This document shows, piece after piece, positions 1-11,336 of a stretch of 64,000 nucleotides of DNA. The translations under genes and the position numbers were made by a program. Under the pieces are notes generated by a model, which was not told the DNA's origin, did no database searches, and saw only the letters and a program-made list of their open reading frames with translations. Source of the stretch: Golubevia sp. BC0850 (taxonomy: Eukaryota; Basidiomycota; Exobasidiomycetes; Golubeviales; Golubeviaceae); contig JAAVVG010000010.1 of NCBI GenBank assembly GCA_012976225.1, positions 310,001 through 374,000 of the forward strand, in the 5' to 3' direction. Within the stretch, counting starts at the first letter, position 1, and each line of letters begins with the position of its first letter.

Positions 1-2874
1 TCCAACGCTAAAGTCCGAGTTCCATCTCCTAGAACGATTGGTAACCTTCCTTTATCTTGAGTCGAAAGACCTGAAGACCTTGAGTACTTCACGATATCCA
101 TCGTCTTTGTCTCTTTCGATTCCTTCGCTTTCTCGGTAGAAGAGGTATCTTCAGGTAGATGAGTGAGAGCGTGTTTGAGCAACAAATCTCTCACTTTCTT
201 GATTTCCAGAGTCTCGCTTCCAGGAACGACGAAACTACAAGTCTTCATCCAATTGCATCTTGCACTTTGAGAGCAGGAAACGTGAGCCACAATGTGATTC
301 TTCAGCGATTTGTAGTTTGAAGTTCCTGGAGAATGACACGTTGGCCACTGGCAATGGAATGGTTCGGCTGAAAGAAGAGAAGTGAAAGTAAAAACCAGAG
401 AAGTCAGTAACGAAAAGGAGGGAACGAGGTCGCGATTCTTCAAAACCACCCCTTCAAGGCCTCTTCGAGTTCGATTACTCACTCTTTCTAACTCTCCTCT
501 CGATCCCTCTAAACATCCACTGACCCCTAGGCTGATTTCCCATGGGAACCTGATGAGCTTTAGCATCAGGGAAGATCTTCATAAGAGCTTTCATAACCTC
601 TTGAGCAGTCAACATACCCGGAGGAATCGTATTCTGATTCAGACCATGATTGTAATTTGGAGGAGTAAAGAAGTTCATATAATTCTGAACGATCTGAATT
701 TGTGGAAGAGAGTTCATTGGAGAGACTTGAAGAGTTTCTTTCAGCCTAAAGAAATAAAGGGAGAAAGAGAGGGGGTTTTTGGATGAGAAGAGGATCAGAG
801 AAAAGCGTTGCCTTCGTTCGACGCGATGTCGAAGTTGTGATTCATTGTGATTGACTTCTATCGCGTTGGAAAGCTCTCTTGACTCACCAAGTTTCACACC
901 TCAAAGGTTCAGTCAATCCTTTCAGCCTCTTAATTTCTTCACCAGTAAATCCCATTTCTCCCAAATCTCTTTCCAACATTTCTTTAGCTTCCAATTTTTC
1001 TCTTTCAACTTTCCCTCTATAAACGCTAGGATCAGGAGTGAACCCCTTTGCCTTTGGATTGCTTATCATTTGATATTCTCTAGGCCATTTAGTGACTTGA
1101 TGATTTAGATTCTTAACCAAAGAACGAATTAGAGAATGAGAAGCTGAAGATAAAGAAGAACGAATCGAAGAATTTCGAGAGGTAGAAGAGGATAGAGAAG
1201 TAACTCCTTCAACTAATTTCAATCCATTGTTAGAAATACCAATGATTTGATAGAATAGATCCAAGCTTACTTCTAAAAGTTCAGGATCTGATTGAACAGT
1301 TAAGAATTGAATACATTTTTGAATTAATCCTGGATTTAAGAGGTTGATTTCTTTTCCTTGTTCTTCTTCCCCCAATTCCGATTCACCGATATCAATCGGA
1401 CTAGTTTCCTCGACAAATGCAGCTTCGTTTCTTTCACTTCCAGCCAGAATCGTCAAAATTCGAAGGGAAGGTAAAACCAAAGCCAGATCTTTCGAATGAT
1501 GAACATAATTTAAAAGTTTCAAAAAGATTGAATCTTGAGGTCTTAAATTCATTCCTTTTGTCAATTTCTTGAAACTTTCAGAAATCCTTTCAGTTGATTC
1601 GTTTTCTTGACCCATCAGATCAACAAATCCACCATCATCTTCTCTAATCCCAAAATTACCTCTCTTAGATAGATACATCTTACTACTAAAACCTTCCAAA
1701 ATCTCTAACCAATGATTTCTAATCTCATTCAATCCTTCAATTTCTAAATTGCCTTGAATTTCCAACTCCAATTCTAAGTTACCATGTCGAGAGATTTCAA
1801 CTTGATTCTCTAATGCCAGATCATTCAGATCCAAAACTTTCTTGACTAATGAAATCATTCCAGTGATTCCACCAAAATGACTTCCATTTGAAAGTAAAAA
1901 CCTAGAATTGGTTGCAAAAGTACAACAATTCCTTAAAATCAAACTTGCTTCTAAAGCTCTTCTGAGTAGGTTTTGATGACTTTTGATTTGAGCTGGATTG
2001 AATTTCCTATCCCTATCAACACCATTGAGATTTCTATCCCCATCTTCAGAGATTCTAGCTCTCTTGTCTCTGAGGCCTTGATCTTGATCGATTTCGAAAA
2101 ATCTCTCTTCCCAGCATTCTTCTGGTTCTCCAGCTATCGCTGAACATAGACGTTGAACGAATGATAATAGACCATCTATCAAACCTAGATATTTCTCAAA
2201 GATTAAGTGTTCAGTGTGCTTGGAGGAGGCCTCTAAGAGTCGGGAGAGTGACCAATCGATTTGAGATGGTAGACCTGATCTCAGAGCTAGGACTAGACGA
2301 TTGTTTGGAGATGGTGGATCTAGATACCAGGCTGAGAGAGAAAGAGTGGATGAGGTAGGAGGAGAGAAGGGGTAGGAGAGGGAGGGTTAGGAAGATAGAG
2401 AGATTGGAGAGAGAAAGGTAGGGGAAATCGTATCGCCACTTCTCGAGCTCGGCTCCTTGTGCAACAGATTTTCATCATCCTTCACTCTCGGATTTCTCAG
2501 TTTCTTCCTTCTGGTAGTGATGGCGTGTACTGTATAGAACAGAGCGAGCTGGACCTCTCTCTCTCATGTTCTTCTCACTCCTTCTCCTTCCCATCTCCAT
2601 CTCTCTCCCTGCCTAGCGCTTCCCTTCCGATTCATTGAGACTCACGTTCAGCGCCATCTCTAGCGAAGCCTTTCCTCTTTCTACCAGCCCCATTGGCTCC
2701 CACTGATTGATTCGCAGCACCCGCACCCGCACCCGCACCTGAACTCTGAGCTGCTTGCGCTTGACCTTGAATGTATCGCGAATTCTGATTAGTGAATGAA
2801 AAATTAGGAGTTATAATTGATCGACTTGGTTGCTGATAAGAATTCCTTCCAACGGGTCCAATAGGCCGTGACAT
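1..2874 (-). CDS. RSC9: RSC9-like chromatin remodelling subunit (partial, 3' end outside window)
   Basis: Likely a subunit of the SWI/SNF-family RSC remodelling complex, which acts in the nucleus. Four exons join in phase: 2874..2646, 2331..888, 745..483 and 367..<1. The start is the ATG of MSRPIGPVGR. Exon 2 carries an armadillo-like helical region typical of Rsc9/ARID2 proteins: ALRSGLPSQIDW followed by LRNCCTFATNSRFLLS. Exon 4 encodes a C2H2 finger (FHCQWPTC, then a His pair near KNHIVAH) as in the C-terminal part of Rsc9/ARID2 homologues. The reading frame is still open at base 1, so the C terminus is missing. The first intron is about 314 bases, long for this window. No classic ARID domain is visible. 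The family call rests on remembered family patterns, not a search. Confidence 0.75.
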
Positions 2875-3542
2875 TTGAAGGTGTAGTTGAGTGGATGGGA
2901 TAAGAAGAAGAGTGCTCAACTACCCAACAGTAACACTTTCCACTAAGTAATTACATCGATGGTAGCGCCGCCCAAGGGCGACATCCCCGGCTCTCGATGA
3001 TTTAGGAAGTGTTTGTCTCTATGTAGTTCTAGTGCTAAAATGCACTGCTGCAGATTCAGAAGTAGAGCTGCGAACCTTGTCCTCCAGGCCACCAGTGACC
3101 AGCCTTCTTTGTCTTGCCTATCGACAGTCTCAGCCCTGCAGCTGCCTCCCTCGTTCTTTGAAAAAGAATGAAGAGTCTGATGATTTCTGGTCTACTCTGT
3201 CTAGTTGGGGTCTGTCTTTACAATTTGCATCTTATTATGGGTCTGGAGCACTCTCAGACTCAGAGTCTTGCCTCACATCACAGGCCTCGCCGCTTCTCCA
3301 AGGGTAATCAGATTCTCTAGTCGTCAACAGCTAATAGTCAACAGCCAAGTGCCAAAAGCCAACACTGAGACGATAGAGAAGTCTTTGTCAAGTCGAATTT
3401 GGCTTGGAAAGTTGTGGCGAGGAGTCAGATCAGACGCGTGGAGATTTAGGGTCTTGCAAACCTAATCGAAAAGATTTCTTAACGAAAAGTGGACCATGAA
3501 TAAGCCCTCTCTCCTCTCCTTCGTCGGAGAACCGGGGAACTA
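2875..3542. other. Intergenic region between divergent RSC9 and RBM42 genes
   Basis: 668 bases separating two divergently transcribed genes, so it should hold both promoters. The ORFs here are short and composition-driven. I see no tRNA boxes, no repeat and no recognisable gene. Confidence 0.6.
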
Positions 3543-4765
3543 ATGTCTAATCAAGCCTCAAGTTCAACTTCTGCAGATCCTTACGCTGCTTATTAGTAAG
3601 TCATCTCATCGATCGTCCATCCTATCCCATCCCATCTGCTAATGAAGGACTTAGGAAAGTTAAACAGTTGCTAATTCCCTCAACCTCTCCCATCTTCTAC
3701 CTCTACCTCTACCTCTACTTTTCACAGTTATTGGGACCCAGCCCTAAACAATCACTCATTCGATTACAATTCATTTTACCTAGCACAAGGTTACTCCGTT
3801 CAGGAAGCTCAATCTTTAACAACTCAAGCTCTAGCCACTGCTGCTGCTCAACAGCAACAACCTATCGCTTCCACCTCGACATCCACTACCACTACCACTT
3901 CCAGCTACCCTTCTACATCTACTTCTACTTCAAACTATGGTTACGGTGGATCAGCAACGGCGTCTGGTTCAAACTCATACTCAGCAACTCAAGATCCGTC
4001 TTCTGGGAAAGCTGAAAGACCAAAACGTCAATTGCCAGGTCCGAAAGATGCTGAAGGTCAACAGATCCAGGGTAGACTGAAAAGAGGTGAAAAGAGAGAG
4101 ACTGTGTTGAGGAAGGCGGCTGGGAAATTGTGGGAGGACCAGACGCTTTTGGAATGGGATCCCAGTGAGTGTCAGAGAGGGATCCGGATCAGTGGGAAAT
4201 GGTTAACGTCGAACCTTGGTTGGGTGAATAATGATGTTCAACTTTTTTAGACCAAGCAGGATAGATAGCGAGAGAACGCTATTGGAGATGGAGATGAGCA
4301 CGACCTCCCAAATCTGACCTTCTCCCTCCCTCTTTTTCCCCTGTTTCCCCTCCCCCCCTCTAAGCTCACAAACGACTCTTCATAGGCGATCTAGGAAACG
4401 ATGTCTCTGATCAAATGCTAACCTCGGCCTTTTCGAAGTACGCCTCCTTCTCTAAAGCAAGAGTGATTCGTGCAAAACACGACGGAAAATCCAAAGGTTA
4501 CGGTTTCGTAGCTTTCTCAGAACCTTCAGATTTTTTGAAAGCTTGGAAAGAAATGGATGGGAAATATTTAGGTTCAAGACCTATTAGGATCAAAAAAGCT
4601 CAAGAGGAACAAATCGCTCCCAGTATGATCAATCAGAGGAAAGATAGACTTTTGGCTAGTAATACTGAATATGATGAATTCAAAATGAGAAGTAAGATGG
4701 GTGGAGCTATTGGGAGAGATCTGAGAAGGAACGGCGTGGGAAAGGCTTGGGCTGTGAAGAAATAG
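3543..4765 (+). CDS. RBM42-like RNA-binding protein (one RRM)
   Basis: RRM protein of the RBM42 family, linked in other eukaryotes to spliceosomal snRNPs. Exon 1 (MSNQASSSTSADPYAAYY) starts at 3543 and is spliced at GTAAGT near 3595 to 3729, whose intron ends in a CTACCT-rich pyrimidine tract. A low-complexity Ser/Thr/Gln region follows. Next comes the family signature WEDQTLLEWDP, and after an intron the RRM body GDLGNDVSDQMLTSAF with RNP1 as KGYGFVAF and the tail GSRPIRIKKA. The intron between 4163 and 4384 is a problem: direct splicing keeps frame (DPSDLGNDVSD) but omits the RNP2 strand that relatives have (xFRxFCGDLG). A microexon may lie inside, but I could not place it. In-frame NNDVQLF just before a stop at 4248-4250 resembles that strand. 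Confidence 0.75.
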
Positions 4766-7418
4766 GAGAGGGAAAAGAAGGGATGGATCCGTGTGAGTTT
4801 GGTTTTTCTTTTGTTCATTTGAAAGAATTGGAAATTCAACATCAAAACCATATCCTCCACGTCATCAAAGCCGATTTTCTCGTGAAAGGTTGATAGCGAT
4901 GTTTTCAGAAAGGATACGTGGTTGGAAAGTAACTTCTGCAAGCCGTGAACGTTGTACCTAACTTGAATTCAAATCGAACTCTACCTTTCCAAGGGCTCGA
5001 GGGGAAGCAAAGTCGATTTCTCTAAACACGACCATAAGAACAGGCCGAGAACAATTTCATTGGTTCTCACTCGATTCTCGAAAGGATCTCTCAGGGAGAA
5101 TCTGACTGATGAGCTCTCACTCGATTCTTAGAGCTAGGAACATCGTTTCCCCTTCTTTCATGTCTTCTCTCTTTTAGAAACAACCGGTCAATTCTACCCA
5201 CTCCCCAAGTCAATGACATCAACTTCCATCACTTTCAAGGATAAAGGAGACTTATCCATGTATTTTTAGCTCCAAGACTTCCACAAGATACTCGAATGGG
5301 TGAAGTATAGGGCTAATGAATTAGATTATACTCTTGAGATCAAGGGGAGATGATCGGAGAGCAAAACAAATGACAGTACCCTAAGTCGATTTGAACCCGT
5401 TTCGAATCACCTCGGCCTTTTAGTCCGTTTCTATTAGAGAGGTTTTTCTGAGCCCTTCTTTTTACTCTGTTTCAAAAACAATAAAGAGGGCGCTGACTTA
5501 TTCATTCATACCCTTTTCTTAAATGGTTCTTCTTTTTTCTGTTCTTTGACTTCTCTTTCTCGGGAGAGTTGTTGAGGGACGGAGGGGGAAGAGTTAGAAG
5601 GAGTTAAGAGTTTAATTGAGAAATTGAAACTGGAGTTTATAAGCTAGATCTAGTTGCTATATTTCATCCATGGTTGAAGAGATAGTTTAAAGCTGAGAGG
5701 ATTTATTCTTTAGGTTTAGGTAGAGAATCTGGGAAACCTGGAGGTCTCTTCTTCAGTTCCTTATTAACAAGGTTTCAAACAGTCACTCTTTCTTTTACCC
5801 TTCTCTTCAAATCCTTTTTCATTGGAACAACTTTCCTTCATCTGTCCTTCTGTCTTCAATCTTGCAAACAAAATCAAACGATGACCCTCAGGTTTAAGTG
5901 GTTTCTTTCAAACTTTGCCCTCATTCTTTCTCTATCGATTTCAAGGACTTCCTTTGCCTCTTTGGGGGAAATTACGCTTTTGAAGCAAACTTTGCTACTC
6001 GAGTTTGAAGAGAATCTGTATCTATTTTCAACGAAGTGTATGGGTTAAAGGACAAGAAAGTAAAAGAATCACCTTCGTTTAGATTTAAGTGCTCGATATC
6101 TTTTTGAGTTTTTTTTAGCATTATTTCAAAGATAAGAAGATTGATGTCGAGAATGATAAGAGAAGGAAAAGGAAAGTAGTTGATGGGAAGTTGGATGGTG
6201 AGGATCTAAATCTGGGATTGGAGATTCACTTCTCTCTTTCTTGGGGGTTTCAGATTGGATGGGTAATTTTATTCTTCATTTTCTCCCCAAAGCCTTCCGT
6301 TTGCTAGCTTTGTAATGAAGTTGGTGATTTTGTCACTTCGTCTTTTTGATGTTTTTGTCCCCTATTTCTGAATCGCCACGCCATCCTTTCCCAGATTTTC
6401 GAATGGGTTCTGTTTCTCAATGCAATGAATTTCTCAGTCATTTGATCGCCCTCACCTACTCGATTTCCAATTCTTTGCTTGTCTCCCTTTGACCGATCTT
6501 GGTCTCGTTTTAATCTTTCGTCGCAGTTGGTCGCCTCAGCTCTGAAAGACGTCCGAACATTCCAATTCCAGCATGTACACATCAAAGCCTGAAGCCGGAA
6601 GTTCATACCGTCATTCATTTATTAAGGTCTGGCGACAGACTGAAATGAGATCCGTGGAACGGAGCTTTCTCGTTGGAACGAGGTGTAAGTTCAGAGTCGA
6701 CAAGGACCTCGACAAGGACCTCGACCTCGACCTCCCTCCCCTACTTCAAACGATCTGAAACTCTGTTTGATCGCATATGAGATCACAGTAAATTGATCAA
6801 CAGAATCCACTCTATTTTGAAAAAGAAACCTCATCAGAAACTTTAGAGGCATTGACGATTCTGAAGAGTCTTCGACATGGAAAACAGGAAGACTTGAAGA
6901 ATGATGTCAATCGAGTTTGAAACAGATCTGGATGAATATAGAGACGCAAATTTGCGGAACTTAAAGAGAGAAGTGGACTTTGACTTCGTCTTTTCTTTCT
7001 CTCTTCTCCAAATCAAAAGAAGTGATTCCTTTCCCTCGATATGCTGTACACTCGTTGATCAATCTTCGTTCTTAAATCTAAATCACAAATTCCTCATCTA
7101 TCCCAGAACCTCTTTCTCACCAGACGAATTGGATTCCGCTAGGGTGTCGTCATTGAGGAAAGGCAGAGACCCACTGAAGAGTCGACAGACACTTCTTTTG
7201 ATTCTTCACCAACTGGAAGAAAAGGATGCAGAGTTTTGATATGCCAGATGGAACTTCACGTTGAGTTCAGTCAAAAATAAAGGTATGTCTACTCACTTGT
7301 TTCTCCTCTTTCCAAGGTCCTTAGCTTCACCTTCCCACTTTTGAGCATCTCATCGAGAGACCGAGTAACCTGAAGGAAGTGAAAAGCTGCTGCTGTCTCC
7401 AGATTCCCTCCCATCAAG
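4766..7418. other. Gene-poor intergenic stretch
   Basis: 2.65 kb between two convergent genes, by far the longest gap here. It is pyrimidine-rich around 5460-5600 and has AT-rich patches. Short ORFs exist (for example 6901..7239) but show no recognisable domain. A 12-base unit, gacaaggacctc, is repeated at about 6699-6735. It may hold 3' untranslated regions, a non-coding transcript or a gene with small exons I cannot resolve. Confidence 0.5.
5881..6048 (+). CDS. Possible small secreted or leader ORF (55 codons)
   Basis: An ATG in a good context (aaacg before ATG) opens 55 codons. The N terminus looks like a signal peptide: a basic start (MTLRFKWF), a hydrophobic core (ALILSLSI) and small residues (SFAS) about 25 residues in, then a Leu/Glu-rich tail. 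It is alone in a gene-poor stretch and has no homologue I recognise. It could be a first exon, an upstream ORF or chance. Confidence 0.15.
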   Translation: MTLRFKWFLSNFALILSLSISRTSFASLGEITLLKQTLLLEFEENLYLFSTKCMG

Positions 7419-9580
7419 CTACTCTTTTGCCCCCTCCCATTTAACCAATCCCGGTTGTTCAGAGAACCATGGTTCCAGACGAAGATTGGTTGGTCTGAGA
7501 GCTAGCTGCTTGACGTTTGATAGACCTTTGAAGGATTCCGAGTACTCCAAAAAATAAGCGAATGACACGTAGTCTAAAATGAAGGTTAGTAAAGCCTGTA
7601 TCGAATGCGGGCAGAATACCGTTGCAATTCAGATCGTACGGGAAAGATTTGAGGCCAGGGGAAAGATTGCAGGTCAGTTTGAGAGCGAATGGAGAGACGA
7701 GGGACCTTTTCATCTCACCCAAGATCCGAATCATGTTCTTTGCTGACATGGTCCATTTGAAATTTTAATAGAAGTCAGGAAGAGTCTCTTCAGGGATTGA
7801 ATCAGGAAAGGGAGTGGGAGGCTCCTTCCTTGGCTAATAGCCACTAGTGAGAACGAGAAGATTCCACCCGCTAGGACTAGGGTCTGGAGATTCTGGCACT
7901 TGCTCAATGTGCTTCCCAACAATTAATATCCAGCTTCGACTTGGGCGAGTCTTCAAAGGGAGAGATTAGGAAGATTTTTGCGATCAGAGATAGAGAAGTG
8001 GAATAGAAAGACCAATTGGCAACTCACAAGTCACCTTCAAGATCCTTGACGCCTGAGTTCGCTAGACATTCCAAAAGAACCTTTCCATTCGGAGAGGCTG
8101 TCCAATGAGAAGGTCTCATAGATCCGACTATGATTGTATCGAACCTGTTAAAGAAATCCAAGTGAACGATTAATGCATCCGAATCACTCCCGAGAGCAAT
8201 TCAGAAGAACCTACTGTAGACCTCCAATCGCTCGAACGTTCGTTCGTTGGCTACTCCTAAGGACAGCAATGACGTTATCTATTCCTCCTCTGAACCTTCT
8301 AAGATTCGGTAAAGCATCGTCCTCCAAGTCATCCAAGTAGACGTATCTTCCAGAGGTAGCATCTGCTTGATCCAATTCACAAATCTCGAGAAGAGGGTGT
8401 CGATCAAAGAAAGATAAAACAGCTTCTTCATCTCCTGCATGGAAGCGACCTGCAGAAGGAGGAAACCAGTAAAGGTTAGAAGTTGTGCGTGAGGATAAGA
8501 AGGAGGAAGAGAGGGAGAGGGAATTAAGGACAGAGTGGAGGCGAATGGAAAAGAAAATGCAAAGTGGCGGCAACTCACTCAATTCTAGAATTCTGAGCTT
8601 CGGCCAATGAGCGCTTGCAATCAGAGTTCCACCGTAAGTCAAAAGCTGCATCTTGGTTCAAGTAGTGGATTCTGAGCTCTTCGAGGTTGGGATTGTCTCT
8701 GATCAGAGACGTTTCTAGTTGTCCTAAATGCACTGATATGGAGACTTCTCAGCAAGGAGAGGGGGGGGGGGAGAGAGAAGTGACTTGTCCATCAATATAC
8801 CAATTAGCTCAGATTGAGATTAGGAGACTCGAGAAAGGCGTCACTCACAATCGATAGGCTTGAAAGAAGAATACCAGACTCCTTAGGTTCTTTGCTTCGA
8901 AGAGCTGCAAACAGTTGAAATGAGCAGAGAACTCGTCAACACTGCTCTGTTTAGTGAGTCAAGTCAATCGATCATCGAGGAGGTAGAGAAAAATTTGAAA
9001 TGATTCGAGAGTCGTAGACTCACACTAGAGCCATGAATACCTTCTCTGGCTATCTCCCTTCGTTTCCCTTTCTTGCGTCCACGACACGAGGAATCCCAAA
9101 GAGCATCCCAGAGACCATCTCTTTTCGAGAAGGGATCCAATCGATAGGTAAATCTTTCGAGTCCATTCAATCTTGAGATTACGGAAATGAGTTGTGCTTC
9201 TAGAATATCTTCATCTGATGACTCTGAGTTTGAATTTGTAGCGACTCGAGAGGGAGAATCGTCGAGCAAAGATGGTATAATGGAAGGTTGGACGTTATCT
9301 AATACGAGCTGTCGAATGTTCCTTGCTCGGGCGTGGTTCGGAGTTAAATGGGTCCAAAGATCTGGAGAATGGAGTGAAGATACTGTTCTTAGGAACTTCA
9401 CGTATTCGGAATAGAGTAATTGCCTGAATGAGGGATGAGTGGATGATAGAGCCCGAGGTGAGATGAGCTGTGAATGAGAGGGTGTGAGTGACTTTTGAGA
9501 GACATCTGAGCTTCAATGCAAGATCTAAGAAGTGATGTTTACCCAAGAAACCTCTCGAGTAGCTCTGGAGGTAGGCGCAT
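7419..9580 (-). CDS. F-box/leucine-rich-repeat-like protein, multi-exon, exon model uncertain
   Basis: Looks like a basidiomycete F-box/LRR-type protein. A possible start at 9580 gives MRLPPELLERFLG, the usual opening of an F-box. Later exons give DLWTHLTPNHARARNIRQLV, KNLRSLVFFFQAYRL (about 8905-8850), HWPKLRILEL, DALPNLRRFRGGIDNVI, LSKCQNLQTLVLAGG and FKGLSNVKQLALRPTNLRLE, a series of LRR-like strands. Several junctions join in phase at GTGAGT sites, including 8582 to about 8450 and 8215 to about 8146. Two places do not resolve: the first exon meets a stop unless spliced at GTAAAC to an acceptor near 9437, and the frame shifts by one base near 8640-8670. It may be damaged or contain unrecognised introns. 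A related gene lies at 41.2-42.7 kb. The stop is placed at 7421-7419. Confidence 0.45.
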
Positions 9581-10086
9581 TAAAGGAGGAATCAATCTTG
9601 CAAGCCATCTTCCGGTGTTGGATCCGATGGTAGGTTACCCATGATGGTATGATTTGCTCGCTTTCTGTATGGTGATTCAGATTAGCAGAACTGTTGATCT
9701 CATTTTCTAAGCCTCTTAGAAGTAAGAGAGCGATTAGAAAGAAGAGGAGAAGAGACTAGAGTCAGAATCAATAAGTAATGCAATGCGTCAATTGCAGAGA
9801 GGAGTACCTTTGTTGTTCTGTTGTCGGTTCGAGGCGTAGGGATGATCTGGGACACTAGAACGAGAAAAAGAAAGATTAAGCTGTCTTGGATGTGGATCAA
9901 ACAAGCAATAAGCGAGCTTTAAACTACCTAAACAAGGATGAACTGAGGCACTCACGTCTGTTACCCTGTTTTCTCAAGTCTTTTCAAAGGTTTCAACGGT
10001 CACCTTTGCCCTAAATCGAGAGTCCCCGAGTTCTTGGATAGTATTGCTGAATTTGAAAATTACAATCGCTCCATCTGAAACGATGA
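9581..10086. other. Intergenic, no gene seen
   Basis: 506 bases between two genes on the minus strand. It should contain the promoter of the LRR-like gene and the 3' end of the LYR gene. Only short ORFs are present. Confidence 0.55.
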
Positions 10087-11199
10087 TTAAGCTTCCAACC
10101 AATCCCCATTTTTCCTTTTACCCCATCTAACTTTCCCACACCAAACCCCTTCACTTTCCTGTAAAGCCTCCACCACGTCACTAATCAAACCCAAAGGTTT
10201 TCCATCTCTCTCCAAGGCCTTCCTTTCATGTTCGATTTGTCCGTTCTTAGTTCTGAGGACTCCTCTCATATCTACAAATTCCTTTCTAGCTTCTTTTCCC
10301 TTGACACTTTCCTCTAAACCTTTGTCTTTAAACTCTTTGAACTTCATTGCTAATTCAGTAACCTTTTCTTCTAACTTCAAAACATCGCGACTAGATAAAT
10401 TAGTAGGAAGTTTGTAAGGATTTTGACCGTTCCAATGAAGTTTTGAAGGTGAAGTCTTTGGACCTCTGATTGGCTTTGAAGGAACTAACAAGGAAGGCAA
10501 GAAGGCTGTTGATGAAGATTGTTCCATTACGTTTGAAGATGAAGCATCTTCGGCACCAAGAAATGAAAGTCGTCTTCTAGAGGGTCTTTGTTTTTTCGAA
10601 CCTTTCTTTGAGGCTGGAGTTGAGGGGTCGAAATTGGAACCTCCAGTCCTGTTCTGAAGGGATTGCATTCTTGTGTTTGGAGACAGGTGATGATAAGTAA
10701 GGGATGATAAATTGGACAGAAGTTTATGAGAAAGTTGATGAGGATTGTAGGTTGTTGAAGATGAAGACGAAGAGATCTTTCGTCGAGGAGAGTAGGTGGA
10801 CGAGAGTAGTAAGGCTATCGTGTTTTGAGCTGAAGTGATTGAAGACACCAAAAGATAGATCAGACAAATCATGGAAAGGTGGGTGGAGAAGGGTAGTAAG
10901 ATAAAACAAGGGGCGTAGAGTTCTAAATGGCCAAAATCTCTATCTCATCTTCTGTGTGTCTCACCTTTCTTATTGAGCTCCTTTTGATCTATAGTTGGAA
11001 TTGAGTTCTCATTGTGATGCAATTGAAAGGGAAGGTTAGGACGATTGAAGCCAAAGTCATCTCTGATTAACCTTTTCAAGTTCCTCGAAGCTGGACGAGA
11101 GAACCTTACGCTGGCTGGAATGGATCGAAGTAAATGTCGATAAATGTGAAGAATTGAAGATCGACTGGCTGATTCACAATTGACTCGACTTGATATCAT
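10087..11199 (-). CDS. LYR-motif protein (DUF1763-like, probably mitochondrial)
   Basis: Two exons, 11199..10965 and 10829..10087, join in phase (GTGAGA donor, CTTCAG acceptor). The start is an ATG in MISSRVNCESASRSS. The N-terminal third holds an LYR-type motif, ILHIYRHLLRSIPASVRF, followed by SRPASRNLKRLIRDDF, the pattern of small LYR/complex1 family proteins that assist assembly in the mitochondrial matrix. Exon 2 continues with NTIALLLSSTYSP and LSNLSSLTYHHLSP, then a Ser/Lys-rich linker and a charged C-terminal helix. The combination resembles the fungal DUF1763 group. The exact partner complex cannot be told. It is divergent from PRP40 over 137 bases. Confidence 0.6.
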
Positions 11200-11336
11200 A
11201 AATTGAACGAAGGATTAAGTGGATACTAGTCCTGATCCTAGTAGAGAACTGAGAAGCAGAAGGCAAAGGCCAAAGCTCAATTAGCCATCTTCTTCACCCA
11301 TTACTCCAATCGCAATCATTGCTATCAAAGCAAGTC
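11200..11336. promoter_or_regulatory. Short shared promoter region (LYR gene / PRP40)
   Basis: Only 137 bases separate the two divergent start codons, so both promoters must overlap or be contained here. No specific binding site is recognised. Confidence 0.4.

Noticed and set aside
5380-5405. tRNA B-box-like CGGGTTCAAATCG on the minus strand
   Set aside because: The flanking bases do not form a T stem and there is no acceptor stem or A box at the right distance.
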